A stretch of DNA of 64,000 nucleotides from Combretum micranthum (taxonomy: Eukaryota; Streptophyta; Magnoliopsida; Myrtales; Combretaceae), in assembly GCA_024138025.1 (NCBI GenBank), contig JAMXBD010001392.1, positions 310,001-374,000 on the forward strand, in the 5' to 3' direction. The notes beneath the pieces were generated by a model that was not told the DNA's origin, did not search any database, and saw nothing but the letters and a program-made list of their open reading frames with translations. Each line of letters begins with the position of its first letter. Positions within the stretch are counted from its first letter, which is position 1. The position numbers and the translations under genes were made by a program. Shown here piece after piece: positions 22,605-35,108 of the stretch.

Positions 22605-22620
22605 CCTATGGCTTTGACAT
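22605..22620 (-). other. Degenerate primer-binding site of the Tekay-like element
   Basis: ATGTCAAAGCCATAGG on the - strand resembles TGGTATCAGAGCCATAGG, the primer site of many plant chromoviruses, with several changes. It lies about 175 bp upstream of the gag start. No LTR lies beyond it. Confidence 0.35.
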
Positions 22621-25259
22621 TTTCCCTCCAAGTATTACTTCCCATTTTCTATTTATTTATTTATTTTTGACTTTATGGTATTTTTGGTTTTGGGAGCAGC
22701 TAAATGGTGAGGGAATAAAAAGTGGGAAATTTAAGGTGATTTCTTTTATTAAAATTGGAAGAAAGTAGACAAATGCATTTGATAGAAAATATTTTCCCTT
22801 TGGCCTTTTAAAAAAATCATATAAATTTACTTTCATATAAGCACAAGGAGCTAGGTCTCAAGTTAGATCCACCTTAGAATTGGCTTTGTGGCTTTGCAAA
22901 GACCTAACCTGGTATTAGCAAGTTTGGAACCGAATAAAACTTGTTGGTTTCACATGATTGGAACTGTTGAATTGAGGTGGTTCCAACCTTTCAATTTGAA
23001 ACAAAAATAGTAAGTGTAGTAAAAGCTCCACTTGATAGAGGTGGATGGGAAAAATAATTGAGGGGAAATACGATGAGGAGAGAGAAAGTGAGAGGAAAGG
23101 GCATAGTAATAGGGGTAGTAGGGAGCACAAAGAAAGTGAAAGAGACTGGGTTTTTGGTTATTGAAGAGAGGGGCAAAGTGGAAAAAAGTAAATTTGTATC
23201 TTATAAATATTGGATTTGGTTCCTCTTAATTTTTTTCTTAATTTAAAAATTAATGATTGAGATTTGTTAGATTCTTGAAATACACAATTGCTAATTGTAT
23301 TAACATATTGTATATTGAGAGCATATTGCAAATATATCTTTTAAACTATTGGTTAGATATAAATAAAACTTCTAAACTTTTAGACTAGGTTTTGCCTTCC
23401 ATAATTTTGGAAACTTCACAGATAACCCTCAAATGATAAGGCTTAAAAGTAAATTATCCCCTACACTAATGCATCGTTAATGCTCCTTTTTTATTTCCTA
23501 ATATCCTTGAGTTTTATTAACCTTAATATAACTCCTTAAATAATATCTTACTAGAATACCTTAGGTGAAATGGTAATAAAATGGAAAACTTCATGACATA
23601 TTGATTTATGCATAGAGCATGAAATTAGCAATTGAAAAGTGAGAACTTACAAGAAACTTAATAGATAAATGTTTTTAATACAATTACGGTCCTAACATCT
23701 GCGACACATAGGTTAGAGAGCTAAGTATTTACAAGAAATAGGTTTGATTTTTGTGGATGTATTCTTAATAGATAAATCATTAAGCTTAATAGATCACGGA
23801 ATAGTAATTCACTTATTGATAAATTGGTCCCGACTCTTAGTTTGGTTTATTGTTGTAGATTTGAGGTTTTTTTGATATTAATCACATAAATATTGCATGA
23901 TTCTTGCGTTACATAGAATCTTAGAGGAGTGTTGAATAGATTATTTGAAGAGATGGTTTCTAGAAAAATTGCAGTGAGGAGGAAAAGACATCTCAATGTC
24001 TCAAACATACTTGAGACATGCAAAGGAGCTATTAAGGATCAATCTCACTACTCATGATCGAGTATGGACTCATTCTTCATTTGAGCTCTTGTTGATCTTT
24101 GAGAGTAAGAAATTTGTAGCTCGACATTATTTCTCCAATCTACAGAGCTTTTGAAAAATGTTAAATGATGAGGTATAATTAAGTATTATAAACTCTTGTA
24201 TGACGACATCCATTATATTTTATTGATGATCAATGGATGAAATTACCTTTACTCATTTAGAGTTATGTAAATGAACATGTTAGGGGACAAGGCTAGTGGC
24301 CTACGTATCAAGCATTAGTCTACTAAAGAAAAAGAAAAGTTGAGAGTGGATGAACGATCTAATGATCTTCGTGTCGAATCTGTGAAGTTAGATATTCCAT
24401 CAACCATGTTAATCAGCCTATTATTTTAATAATGACAAATTTAAACTTCTACTTCTTGACTTGGCTTCTAACCAAAATTATTTTGACAGATTCTAGGAAT
24501 TTTAGGCTTTTATATTTTGGCTCGAATAGCTAAATTGCTACAAGATGCATGAGTAGTATAGCTGTGCTGCTAAATTAGAGTGCTTACATTGCTATAGACT
24601 TTGTTTTACAAATCTATTTGTTATATACTTTTGTTTTGAGTACACACCAGCTCCTTGCACATTCTCAAGATCTCCCATGGTCTTGTTGAAACACGCCCTA
24701 TGCTTCAAACGTAGTCTATAGGAACTTTTTTAAAACAAACAAATATTTGGCCAAAGACAAATAAAAAATTATAAAAAAATAATAATGAAACGAAAATTGA
24801 TACCTCAAGGTACATTATTTTGATAATATGATTGGACGCGCAGCTCTAAAGATTTGCTGGAGTAGTTTTTCCAAAGCAATATACATTAAATGGCACCATG
24901 AACTTGGTCTAAGTCGATTCACTTTATCCAACCTCTATATGACCATGAACTTGTATAGTAGTTTTATATGACCATGGATGATCTTTTGAAATTATTATAT
25001 AAAATTTTATGTAGCTTTTGGTGAATACATAAAAATTGTAACTTCTAATATTTTGACTTTAGAAGAAACTTTATGATACCTTTTGCATGTTGTGCATATG
25101 TGCAACACAAACATTTTGATTATTACAAATTGGGCAATAGAAAAGAAAACAACCAATTTCAGTTAATTGTATGGACAAACTCAGCAAGATCTTTCTTTTC
25201 CTCTTCAACATTGTTAAATGTTTTGCTATTTCAACTTCAAGTCGTTCATTCTTATTAAT
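22621..25259. other. Gene-poor AT-rich spacer
   Basis: No supported gene, RNA or LTR. Short open frames at 22915-23246 come from a purine-rich stretch (about 23040-23190) read on both strands. The region does not match the LTR at 15.2-17.3 kb. Confidence 0.5.
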
Positions 25260-25465
25260 CCGTTTCATCATATTTTGATAATTTTAACATAATATTTTTA
25301 TTATTTTCAAATAAATATTTATCAAAAAATAAATACCATAAAAAACTGACAGTTTTACTTATAAACTGACTAAACAGATATAATATAAATATGATACGGA
25401 TAAATTACAGATATAAATCTAATATAGATATGATAAAAAAAAAATCCGATAATCCAAACAAACCC
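25260..25465 (-). repeat. Repeat ending GGGTTTGTTTGGATT (MITE-like)
   Basis: Read on the - strand from 25465 it starts GGGTTTGTTTGGATTATCGG and continues with CAGTTTATAAGTAAAACTG. The same order (GGGCCTGTTTGGATTGTTGG, then CAGTTTATAAATAAAACTA) occurs at 63581-63710 on +. Two copies show a dispersed family; GGGCCTGTTTGG is a common start of plant terminal-inverted-repeat MITEs. Confidence 0.5.
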
Positions 25466-26854
25466 TTCAAACATGTGAACCACATTTATATGATTTAGCC
25501 CTAGTTGACTTAGGAGGATCAAAACAGAGGAATTAATTGCAAAATCCGAACGTAGATTAGAATGAGTATTCCTAAAGTTTTCGGGATTCATTGGTCGTAA
25601 AAAAAAAAAACTGTTTGTTTGCAGTATACTTTAATTGAGTGTTCTACATAAGTGGGTTATTAAACTCTTCTCCATATAGACTATAATATAACTAAGTATT
25701 TTATATAGTAAGTAGATCTTTTGAGTCATATATATCCATGTTATTCCGAGGTGGATTTGTATTACATCGAACGTCAGACCCAGTGCTATGAATTGATAAG
25801 TTCTTTCATAAAGTAGTAAGTTGATCCACTGAAATAAGAAATTTTATGTAAGTAATTAAAAAAGAATAATTATAAGTGTGATTAGTACGACCTATTTTAC
25901 ACGTGAGTACTTTAATTCTTAGGCTTCTTTAATTATTTTTTGAAAAAATCACAGTGATTCTTTTCCAGCATCAGTACTATGATGACTGCATCCCAAAATT
26001 GTGCAAATTTCAGTCTTAATCATCTCGACTAATGCCATATTCCACAATAGAAACTATGGGTGTCCCAGCGGCACTGGCACGCGAAGACTGTCTTTCCAGG
26101 TTCCTATACAGTGAGGAGGATTCGGTGGCGGTGGTTATATATGTGCAGTAAATATCTCGTGCTATACAGGATCTACAAGGCGTGATACAAAAAAAATATG
26201 TAAGAATGGCTAAGAATGAAAAGATTAAAATAAGGAGCAAATGATCTTAAATAGCTCAAATGTATTGGTAACATGACATGTGGGGGATATAGCATCAACT
26301 CGGCTTTTCTTAAAGAGGTAGTGTATTTTTTGCTTTGAATTTTATTTGATCTTTTATAAAAGTATTTTTGCAACATGATAGCATTTCTTTTAATTTCAGA
26401 CTTCCTCAAATAAGAAAGAGTCCTAGATATTTATAAAGCTTAGTTTTTGATGACATTTGTCAGATTGCATTGATGATTAACAAACATGATAAGTTCCCTT
26501 GTTAGTAAGTTGTTACATAAGATCTCTAACCCATAAGAAGCCTCTTTAGGTGCATGAACTTCTATGAGAAATATTGAGAGTAGAAGGATTGGTTCGATCT
26601 AATAGTTTTTACTATAATTTGACCATGCAAAATCTTTCTTGATCATCCTAAATTCATAAACTTGACTCCGTAAATTCTGTTACATTACCCAAAAAATCAA
26701 ACCTAAGTCATTATTAGGTCTTAAAGCTTATAATTCAAGTTTAAACCTCTACACCATGCTAGCCTAATTTATGAAAGACTGAAATGAAAAATAACATATA
26801 CATATAAATTTTATTGTCTATTTAGAGCACTTCTGTAAAATAATTATGCAAATA
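25466..26854. other. Spacer with one short GC-richer patch
   Basis: Mostly AT-rich sequence with no supported gene. A GC-richer patch at about 26020-26130 has a - strand frame (26240-26016) ending ASAAGTPIVSIVEYGISRDD. It could be a lost exon, but I recognise no family and see no splice context. Confidence 0.35.
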
Positions 26855-27075
26855 ATGTTTGTATTAAATTTATTATCAATATACAACATTAAAATCGCAT
26901 ACGTAACATGTAGTTTTTTCTTTGAAGTGAAACTCACATCCTAAGGATGCGATTTGGATGGTATTAGTTTGCTCAAATCACATTATGAGATGTGATTTCC
27001 TTGAAAAAATATAGCTTGAATCTTGAAGATGGAATTTCACATTGCATACAGGCAATTAATTTCATATGACCTATA
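26855..27075. repeat. Inverted-repeat element, family A, short copy
   Basis: The left end (GTATTAAATTTATTATCAATA, then AAATCGCAT) and the reversed right end (ATGAAATTAATTGCCTGTAT) match the ends of the larger copies at 27648-28184 and about 46226-46700. It has no coding capacity. Confidence 0.45.
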
Positions 27076-27647
27076 TTGTGGTATTTTTTTTCTTAATAAA
27101 ATTCATTTAGCTATGGTGGTAAATTTAGACAAGTGTTTTGTATAAACTTGATGCCCCATCCCTAGTAGATTCAAAACTTTCAATTTGTTGGATCCTAGAT
27201 ATTAAATAAATTAAAGCTTCAATGGGTTCATAGTACATGTGGTGTTTCAAGGAGATAATTAATATTATTTAAGTATGGTCTAGAAAAACTAATCTAATGC
27301 TTGTATCATAAATTCCCTAAATCTATTTGCCATTTCTATAAACAATATAATTGATAACTCGAAATTGCATATTATCCCTTTCTTGGAAACATGGTTGGGG
27401 CCCTAGGGAAAGTTGTTCCACATTAGCTAATTAACATCAACTTGTTATTAAGTTGAATATAAATGATAAGGTAGTAATTCTAGATTGTCTTATGTACTTT
27501 AGACACAAAACTATCTTCAATTAAAAGCCCATTAATAACCAAATTCATTATAGCCCCCCATACAAATGTGATCCAATTCCACACTTCTAACAGTATTAGA
27601 GTAATTTTTAGTTTAAGGCACTTACTGAAAATAATTACACAGATAAG

Positions 27648-28184
27648 GTCAAATTGAATATAATTACCAATATATAGTATCAAAATTGTGTCTTATAAAC
27701 AAGATATGAAAATAAATATCATATTTATGTATATAATGTCTTATAATTTTGATATAGTGTATATTGCAATTATAAAACGCGATAGACTAACAAGGAAAAA
27801 AAGCACAAGAGAATAAATAGAGAGAGAAAAGAGAGGACAAAGGAGAGAGAGAGAGAGAAAGAGAGAGAGAGATAGTGAGAGACAAGTGGAAATGAAAAGA
27901 AAAGGGGAGAAAGAGAGGACAGAGGAGAGAGAGTGTGAATAAAAGAAGAAACGGTTTTGGATTTGGTCAAATAATAGGAGAAAAAGTAAATGTTACTACT
28001 GCATGTATATCGTAGTATTAGAACAGATATTTTTTGAAAAATAATATATTACGTTTAATAAATGGGATATAGGTAGGTATTAAAACTTGATATCGTGATT
28101 AACAATCGCGTTTTGTATATAAATTTTTTAATCTCATTTTCTAGACGCGATTTAACAACTGTATATTGGTAATTAATTTCATCC
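27648..28184. repeat. Inverted-repeat element, family A (MITE-like, ~540 bp)
   Basis: The left end reads ATATAATTACCAATATATAG and the right end, reversed, AATTAATTACCAATATACAG; both continue into AAAT(T/C)G(T/C)GTC. The interior is an almost pure purine (GA-rich) block at 27780-27950. The same plan of ends and GA-rich core occurs at 46.2-46.7 kb. Confidence 0.55.
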
Positions 28185-28799
28185 AACTAATTTATTAGTA
28201 ATTTTTTTTGTCTAGAAAATAGTAGGCATATATTAGACCCTCTTACTATACATAAAAAAGAAAAACAATCTAATAAAAATGATGAAGAGAAAGAAGACAA
28301 AAGATTTCAAAAAGGGAAAAAAGAAAGAAAGAAAGAACCAGTACCAAGCATAATGATAAAAGAAAAAAAAAAGAAGGAAAAAAAAAGTTCACGTAGTGTA
28401 AACTAACTTGAATATAAGCGATAAGGTAGTGCATATAGTGTGAACTAGCTAACTTGAATATAAGTTAAGATAGTAAGTCTTAAATTGACTTTTGTAATTT
28501 AGACACAAAATTACCTTATGTAGAAAACCGATCAATAACCAAGTCATAACATAATTTGAAATATCCCAATGATTATTGTATTTCAAGGAGGATAATGTGA
28601 AGGCAATTAAAATATAAAATAGGACTTGCTAAAAATTGAATGCAATTTAAAAAAAAATATTGAATGGTCATACCTTTCTATTTATTTTAAAGAAATGAAA
28701 AAAATATTAATAATGAAATAAGATATAATATATAGATATCATGAGCTCGATCTATTATAATAAGATATTCATATCAAGGATTAAGATTAATAATATATG
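28185..28799. other. AT-rich spacer with a repeated motif
   Basis: No gene is seen. The stretch near 28460-28600 (TTAGACACAAAATTACCTTA, then ATCAATAACCAAGTCAT) repeats, with changes, a stretch at about 27445-27560, so the two are copies of one dispersed repeat. Confidence 0.4.
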
Positions 28800-29542
28800 G
28801 GTAGCTATGACTAGTTGTATAGAAAATCCTACCATATATAAACCCCACAATTGATCACTAGTAGTAAAGTCCAGCAATTCGTAAGGTAAAACATCTCACC
28901 CATTATCTTATATGTTTAAGGATATTATAACCTTCTAATTTTTTTTAAAACTTTTACTACACATGAATTAAGACATTAGGCTTAAAAATCTAAAAATGCA
29001 ATAGGAAGAATTTAGAGACTGACGAGATGTGTCAATTGCTTATGGAAAGTGCATGGTAATTTTGAACAAGTGTGCTCTTTACGTTATTGAAGGTAAATTT
29101 TTAAATTGAATTGTTGATGGTATGATTTGGTGATTTAGATGGATGATTAATGATAATATGTAGATGTAATTGAATATATGATGATGATGCAATCGGCTGA
29201 TTTGAAAATTGAATGTTGATATTCATTAGATTTGTTTAATTAAGAGACTATTAAGATATATCATGAAGTGAAGATATGAACTTGTTTTTATTGAGTAGAT
29301 TTTGATTTAAAACTCAAATATTTATTGTAATCTAATGATATTAAGGAGTATATAGAAAAGTGTCAAAGGTTGGCATGAGCCTATGACAAAATTTTAGGAA
29401 AGTGATATTTTGAAATTATGGTATTAGATTATAACTTTTTTTGGGATTTCAATGGGGGGTTTGATAAATAGATAAGATAGATCTAGGAGCTAGGATAGAT
29501 GACATAAACACGTTACAGTTTGATGAAATTGGATTGGATATT

Positions 29543-29582
<40 letters not shown>

Positions 29583-30867
29583 TATATATATAAATAGCTG
29601 GTTACAAATAATGGAAATTACTAGTCCTTTTCCAGGGCATATGGTTGCAAATAGGAACGTCTCTTCTTTCATGAGGACTATCACACGGGATGCCACTATA
29701 GAAAAATTTTCACATTAATCAAGTCATTGAGACATTGAATTATTTTATCTTGGGCCATCTAATAAGTAAAGTTTTTAAACAGTGAATTGATAACCTTAAG
29801 AAGTAAATTTAAGGTCCTAACCTCCTGTAGAGTAGTATAGAAAATAAACTTGATTTAATAGTTTACACCTATCATTGTACTATTACACAATCATCACTTC
29901 AACAAATAATATTTATGCCTATATTTGAGACTTGCATCGTGAGGGATTTGCTATTCTAGGTATACAATGACATTTTTGTTGCTTGCTAAGATAGAAATTG
30001 TTAATAATCTGACTAATCCATAAAGTTGGCTAATAATTACAGTGTGTTTCTTGCTGTTTAATCGTCTCGAATCGGAGAGTGATGCCCCTGTTAAGGACTT
30101 AAATCTTGACAAGATAGTTAGGCACTTAGGCTATCTTGTTATAGCTTAGTGGGTAGTTGATGAGGGGTACGGTATTAGGCGTAATGATTACCTGAACAGA
30201 GAAAAATTATATCAGGCATAGTTCAGAGGAATGAGACTCATCAAATTATACAGTATAGATGGACTATAATGGTGGTGTTTGAATAATGGATATGAACTTT
30301 AGATGAGCTACTCTTTATTTTTCTCTTTGGGCGAGAGGCTAACTGTTCTCACTAACCTCCAATACTGCTGTGGTGGTTTTGGAACTCAGTTCCCCCATTG
30401 TATTGCCTGAAGTCATGAGTACTCCCATGTTGCTTGTTACGCTTAATTTAAATATTCAAATTAATGCTTGTTGCATCAGTATAGGATTGCATGTACATAT
30501 CATGTGTGTTTGCATTGTTGTATATTGGGCTTTGGCTTACCCCTTTTAGGGAATTTTTTTTCTAGATACAAGAGATATTCATATGCTATGATGATGACCT
30601 CAACTAGTAGGATTGGGAGTGTGCTTTAGAGTTTCGAGATAGCTTATAGAATAGTCTGTTTAGTTAAATTTTAATACTTTAGTTAGGTTTGAATTATTGA
30701 AAATTGTGAGGATGTAATATGTTGAGATTCATGATAACATGTAATATTTTAAATACTTGTGGTTTAATTATTATACGTGGTTCCTAGTTTTTTTGAGCCT
30801 TAGTATACTCATAACATGGCATGACTATTTGGCGGATTGTCCATGCCTTTAATTTTAGGTTGTGACA
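28800..30867 (+). repeat. Degraded Gypsy LTR (R/U5 half), plus orientation
   Basis: It ends GGTTGTGACA at 30867, similar to the GGGGTGTGACA ends of plant chromovirus LTRs. A TATA-like CATATATAAACCCCAC lies near 28830. The internal sequence near 30510-30545 (GTTGTATATTGGGCTTTGGC) matches the LTR remnant at about 39470-39490. The start and flanking duplication are not resolved. Confidence 0.4.
29545..29580 (+). repeat. (TG)18 microsatellite
   Basis: Eighteen uninterrupted TG units, followed by a short TA run. Confidence 0.97.
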
Positions 30868-32933
30868 TAATTTACATGAACTCTAGCCAATTCCACACTT
30901 CCAACAAACATAAGATAGAAATTTTATGTTACATACTAATGCACATGTTGAAGCACAGTTCTCTTGACAAAGAGTGTGATATCCACAGAAGTAATGAACT
31001 TAACAATCCTAACATGGGGATTTCTTGAGTGAGTACTGTTGTCTCACTTTTGGCTAGTAAAAGCATGAGTAAAGGGAGTAAAACACCATCTAGTCATGCA
31101 TGCAATTAGTGTGTAAAGTGCTCTCTTCACACCATAAGTTGTTAGCATCTGATTTCCTACGACTAGGAAGTAAGTTGGACATATATAGTGAAGATTTTAT
31201 TGCCATGGATTTTTATATTGACTTATAGGGATGACCCTTTGTCAATAATTTCTATTATTTGACTGATAGTAATGTAAGAACACCAATATGTTATGCATTT
31301 GTCGAAATGAGCATGTGAATTTTTTTTTTTAAATAATCATTTGTTTACTTTACAAGAACCATATTTAGTACATTCAACGAAACATAATAAACAAAACTCC
31401 TTTACAACTCCTTATGTTTGAAAAGCAACTAAATTAGCTGAGAACATGAAAATTAGGACTAGCAAATGGGCTTAGGCACACAACCACAAGCATGCATTGA
31501 TTTACATTAGGTCAAAATGGCACAAAATGAAGCATGGATGCTTTTTTCTCAAACCAATAATAAAATAATTTTTAAATATTTTATATTGTTATATAAGGTA
31601 TTTACTTAATTTAATTGATTTTTTTTATCATATATGTAATATATCAAAAAATTATTAATTCTAACAGTATGTAAATTGAAAAAAATAATTAAAAAGAAAA
31701 GTAGATATTTTGACATGCTATCTTCCCAACAAATGCGATACTTAAATAATTTTTACTGAAAATCTAATATTTAATTTATAAATAATGATAATTTTTTTAA
31801 TTTTAAATTATTTAGATCACTGAACAATTATTAAATTAATAATTTATTTGAATAATTAAATATTTTTAAATTACTTTATAATTTTATATTATTTCTTATT
31901 TTAAGTAAGCTAATTTTTAATTTTTTTTTCATACCGATAAGCCATATGCATTGATTTTCAACTTTTAATATTCACTATAATACAATCCAACAACAAGCAT
32001 TTACCTTCCAAAAAATTGAAAAAGAAAATTCATTAAAAAGTCTTTTTTGTCTTTTCTATATAATTTTTTATATAAGTTAAAAAAAAAGAAAAAGAAAAAT
32101 CATGGATCCTTCTCATTTCTAATATCTTATGTCCTCCTCTTATTCAATCGTCTTTGTGTTGGGTACTGAGCTCCTATTGTTCGAATATTGCATGAAATTT
32201 TTGGAAATGAAATTTGAATAAGTCTATATTCAAACTGGAAATTTTCATGATTTTTGAAATTCAATTGTTATTTTTAAAAATTATTTGAAAATCAGGTTAC
32301 ATAGTTTTGAGCATCAGTGAACCAAACCTCTTTCTAGGACCGAATCGGCCACTTTCGGGCCTCCACTAACCACCAACCTTTTATGTTTGAAAAGTGAATC
32401 GGACTAAAAGCCATCAAAACCGAGGTAAAATGGCCCAAAAACAAAACCATGCAGATTAGTCCCCTTTTTTAAAATAAAAATTGCATAATTCAATCTAATT
32501 AAATAATTTAATTGATAAACAAACTTAATTAATATATAATTAGTTTTAATTAGTTAATTTAGGTATATTCTAATATATTAGGATTTTTGTTATGTTAAAA
32601 GTGGATAAATATAAGTTAATAAGCCAAATTAGGTTAATTAGGCATAAAAGGGTTTTTGGTTATAAAATTGAATAAATGGACATTCTAGAGGTTTAAATCC
32701 ATTTAAATAAATTATTATGGTCCTTCACATATAAAATGGATTTAGTTGATGGTTTATGGCTCAATTTATTTAAAAGGACTCAAATAGGCTAAATGTGTCA
32801 AATTGAATTAATATAGGGTTTTTTTTTTTTCACCAAAGAAATAATAAAAGCTTTTAGTTATAAAAATGGATTTAAAATTAGATAATTAGCAATAAAATGG
32901 GATTTATAAATATTTTGGACTTCAAAATTTGAT
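30868..32933. other. Very AT-rich spacer
   Basis: No gene or RNA is seen. The stretch 31560-32100 is almost entirely A and T with homopolymer runs. One chance frame at 30837-31028 overlaps the LTR end and has no family resemblance. Confidence 0.5.
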
Positions 32934-34046
32934 GGTTCAATGACCAAAATACTAGCTGAATTTTACTAAAAAAAGTAATTAACTACCTAGATTTTTGAAA
33001 GGTCAAATTGCTACATGAATAAACTTTTCGAGGACACGTTTGATACCTCGGTTAAAACCATTACCTTTTTTATCCTACGTGGAGAAATCCCCCATCACAT
33101 AAAGACACGTGTGACAAACACACATACACACAGATGCTAACAAAAGGAGAAGGAGAAGTCTAACCTAACATAATATAGAATCAAATCTTCACCTTTTTAT
33201 AGTAGAAATTACACGAATGTAATAAAATCATTAATGAAACTTCCAAATGCAATAATGACTAATTGAGAAGATTAAAAATTGGTACAACCTCCATTGAAGG
33301 ATTTGTGGCTATTGAACTTCATTGGAGGACTTCAAGCTCTCTCTCTACCCTAACCTCCTCGCTTTCTCATTTATATCAAAATGCATGTAATCTCCAACCT
33401 CTGTCAGAAGATGAATGACATGGGACTCCTTGGTTCATTGAGTGACTCTAATGGTGGATGTGTACTAAACTTTGGATCTTTGATTCATGTAACAAAACAC
33501 AAAATTGATAAAAAGATGGTCTTATTCTTGTTTCATGACCATCTAAGAACTTAAAAACACTAAACTTTCAACTCCCTATAGTTAGATTTTGTAAGAATTT
33601 TTAGACAGAGAAAAAGGTTTTGTAATGGAAATTATTGAGATAGAAATTTTTTTTTCCTCGCTTTTGACTGAACTTTTTATTCAAAAGTTATTTTCTTTAT
33701 GCTTTTTCTAAACAAATCTCTCTAACATCCCATGAAATCTATTTGACAAATCTCTCTTTATGCTTTTGTTGAATTTTTTCAATTCTTTTCCCAATATTTT
33801 TTAATTTAAAAATTCCTTTGTGAAATTAAATAGATATGTTTGTTTATTTTTTTTAATAGCTGAGTGGCCCTTGTCAATATTTTATTGGGGTTTTAAGCCA
33901 CATCACTAGACGATGTTAACCGAGTTAGTTTAGATATGGTTTATGACCATGAAAAGTTTGTTTGAGTAGTATATTGACCATTCAAAAGTCTAGGCAGTTA
34001 TATGCTCTTTTTGGTGAAGTTTAGGTGTCATTTAGTTCATTAACCC
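32934..34046. mobile_element. Long-TIR non-autonomous element (~1.1 kb)
   Basis: The left 120-130 bp align with the reverse of the right 130-140 bp. The ends are GGTTCAATGACCAAAATAC and, reversed, GGTTAATGAACTAAATGAC; the inner parts AACTACCTAGATTTTTGAAA and AACTGCCTAGACTTTTGAAT also match, as do ATAAACTTTTCGAGG and CAAACTTTTCATGG. No transposase is present. I could not fix a target duplication. Confidence 0.6.
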
Positions 34047-35108
34047 AAATTTAATTGATAACTATTTTAGAGTTAAATTGGCTAAAATAATCTAAATTAG
34101 TAAATATAGGTTTAATATGACCTGAATGACTTATAGATGGCTAAGATAGTAAAATAGACTCAATACGACTTAAATATATTAAAATAGACTTAGAAATAAT
34201 TTAGGTCCAACTTAGCTCATAAAATTAATTTTGGGATTTAATAATTGATTATGGGCCTAGATACTAAAATATGTTCAATTTGACTAAGTGAGTACAATTG
34301 GACTTAAATAATTAAAGTTAGCATAAGAACATAATTTTAGGACGAATAACATGATTTCTAACCAACTAAGCCTAATACACCTCAATAGGCTAAACCAACT
34401 GCTATCAAGTCTTTTCTAGCTAATTAGGATCTAAACCTTTAAAATATAGCATCTATTAATTTTATTTATGGACTTAAATTCTATAAGATGGGCTCAACAC
34501 CCATTACTTATCTCAATTTGGCCTATTTCTAAAATATTTAAGCTCATCATCAATTTTTTGTAGTGAAATACCTAATCAGGATCAAATTCCTTCCATGGCC
34601 CCAAAAGCCTAAAATATCCTTAAGGTCATAAATAGGAAATTAGAAGGCCTAATAGCTCAATTAGGATCCAAATTGAATCTTCTGGGCTTATATCCAATGC
34701 TTAGGTCTAATAACTAATTTTACTTATTGGGCCTAACCAAACATAAAAGCCAAAATTGACCTAAATTATAATTTCTATTCTTTAATGGACTTAATTATAA
34801 ATTTCTCAAAGCCCATTACATTAAATAATATAAGACTTGGTTTAATTCTTATTGGGCCTAGTTTATGACCCCTAAAATCCCAATAGCTCTAAATAAAAAA
34901 AAAAAAATTTCAATCTCTTATATTCATGGTCTTAATTTAAATTACTTTAGCCCAATACCCTAAAATGAAATTCAAGTTAAAATATCAATTAAAGCCTTAT
35001 ACATACAACATATATAAGATTTTACTTTAAATAATTGTTAAATATAATTGAATAATCAATATGAATTTGACGGTCAATTACAGACCTAATGCTCATATTA
35101 AATATTTT
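34047..35108. other. AT-rich region with dispersed GGCCTA/GGGCTTA motifs
   Basis: No open frame. Short motifs such as GGGCCTA, GGCTTA and TAGGCC recur irregularly. It may be an old LTR (TGACCCCTAAAATCCC near 34866 resembles a chromovirus LTR start), but this is not demonstrated. Confidence 0.35.

Larger units (their letters stand above)
15237..22620 (-). mobile_element. Tekay-like Ty3/Gypsy chromovirus, old, 5' LTR missing
   Basis: On the - strand the order is gag (from 22430), protease, RT, RNase H, integrase, and a chromodomain ending near 17418, followed by a purine tract and an LTR. The C-terminal motif EKPINILDTKEKVLRRKVI is typical of the Tekay clade. Frameshifts and stops occur throughout. 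A hAT MITE is inserted at 18648-19150. No copy of the left LTR is seen right of 22620, so the 5' LTR has been lost. The outer boundary of the left LTR (about 15237) is an estimate and no target duplication could be identified. Confidence 0.8.

Noticed and set aside
27770..27970. Leftward Ser/Leu/Phe-rich open frame
   Set aside because: It is the complement of a purine-rich block; low complexity with no coding signature.
30100..30190. tRNA-like stretch TAGCTTAGTGGGTAGTTGATG
   Set aside because: No matching acceptor or T arm, and it lies within an LTR remnant; a similar stretch near 39080 belongs to the same LTR type.
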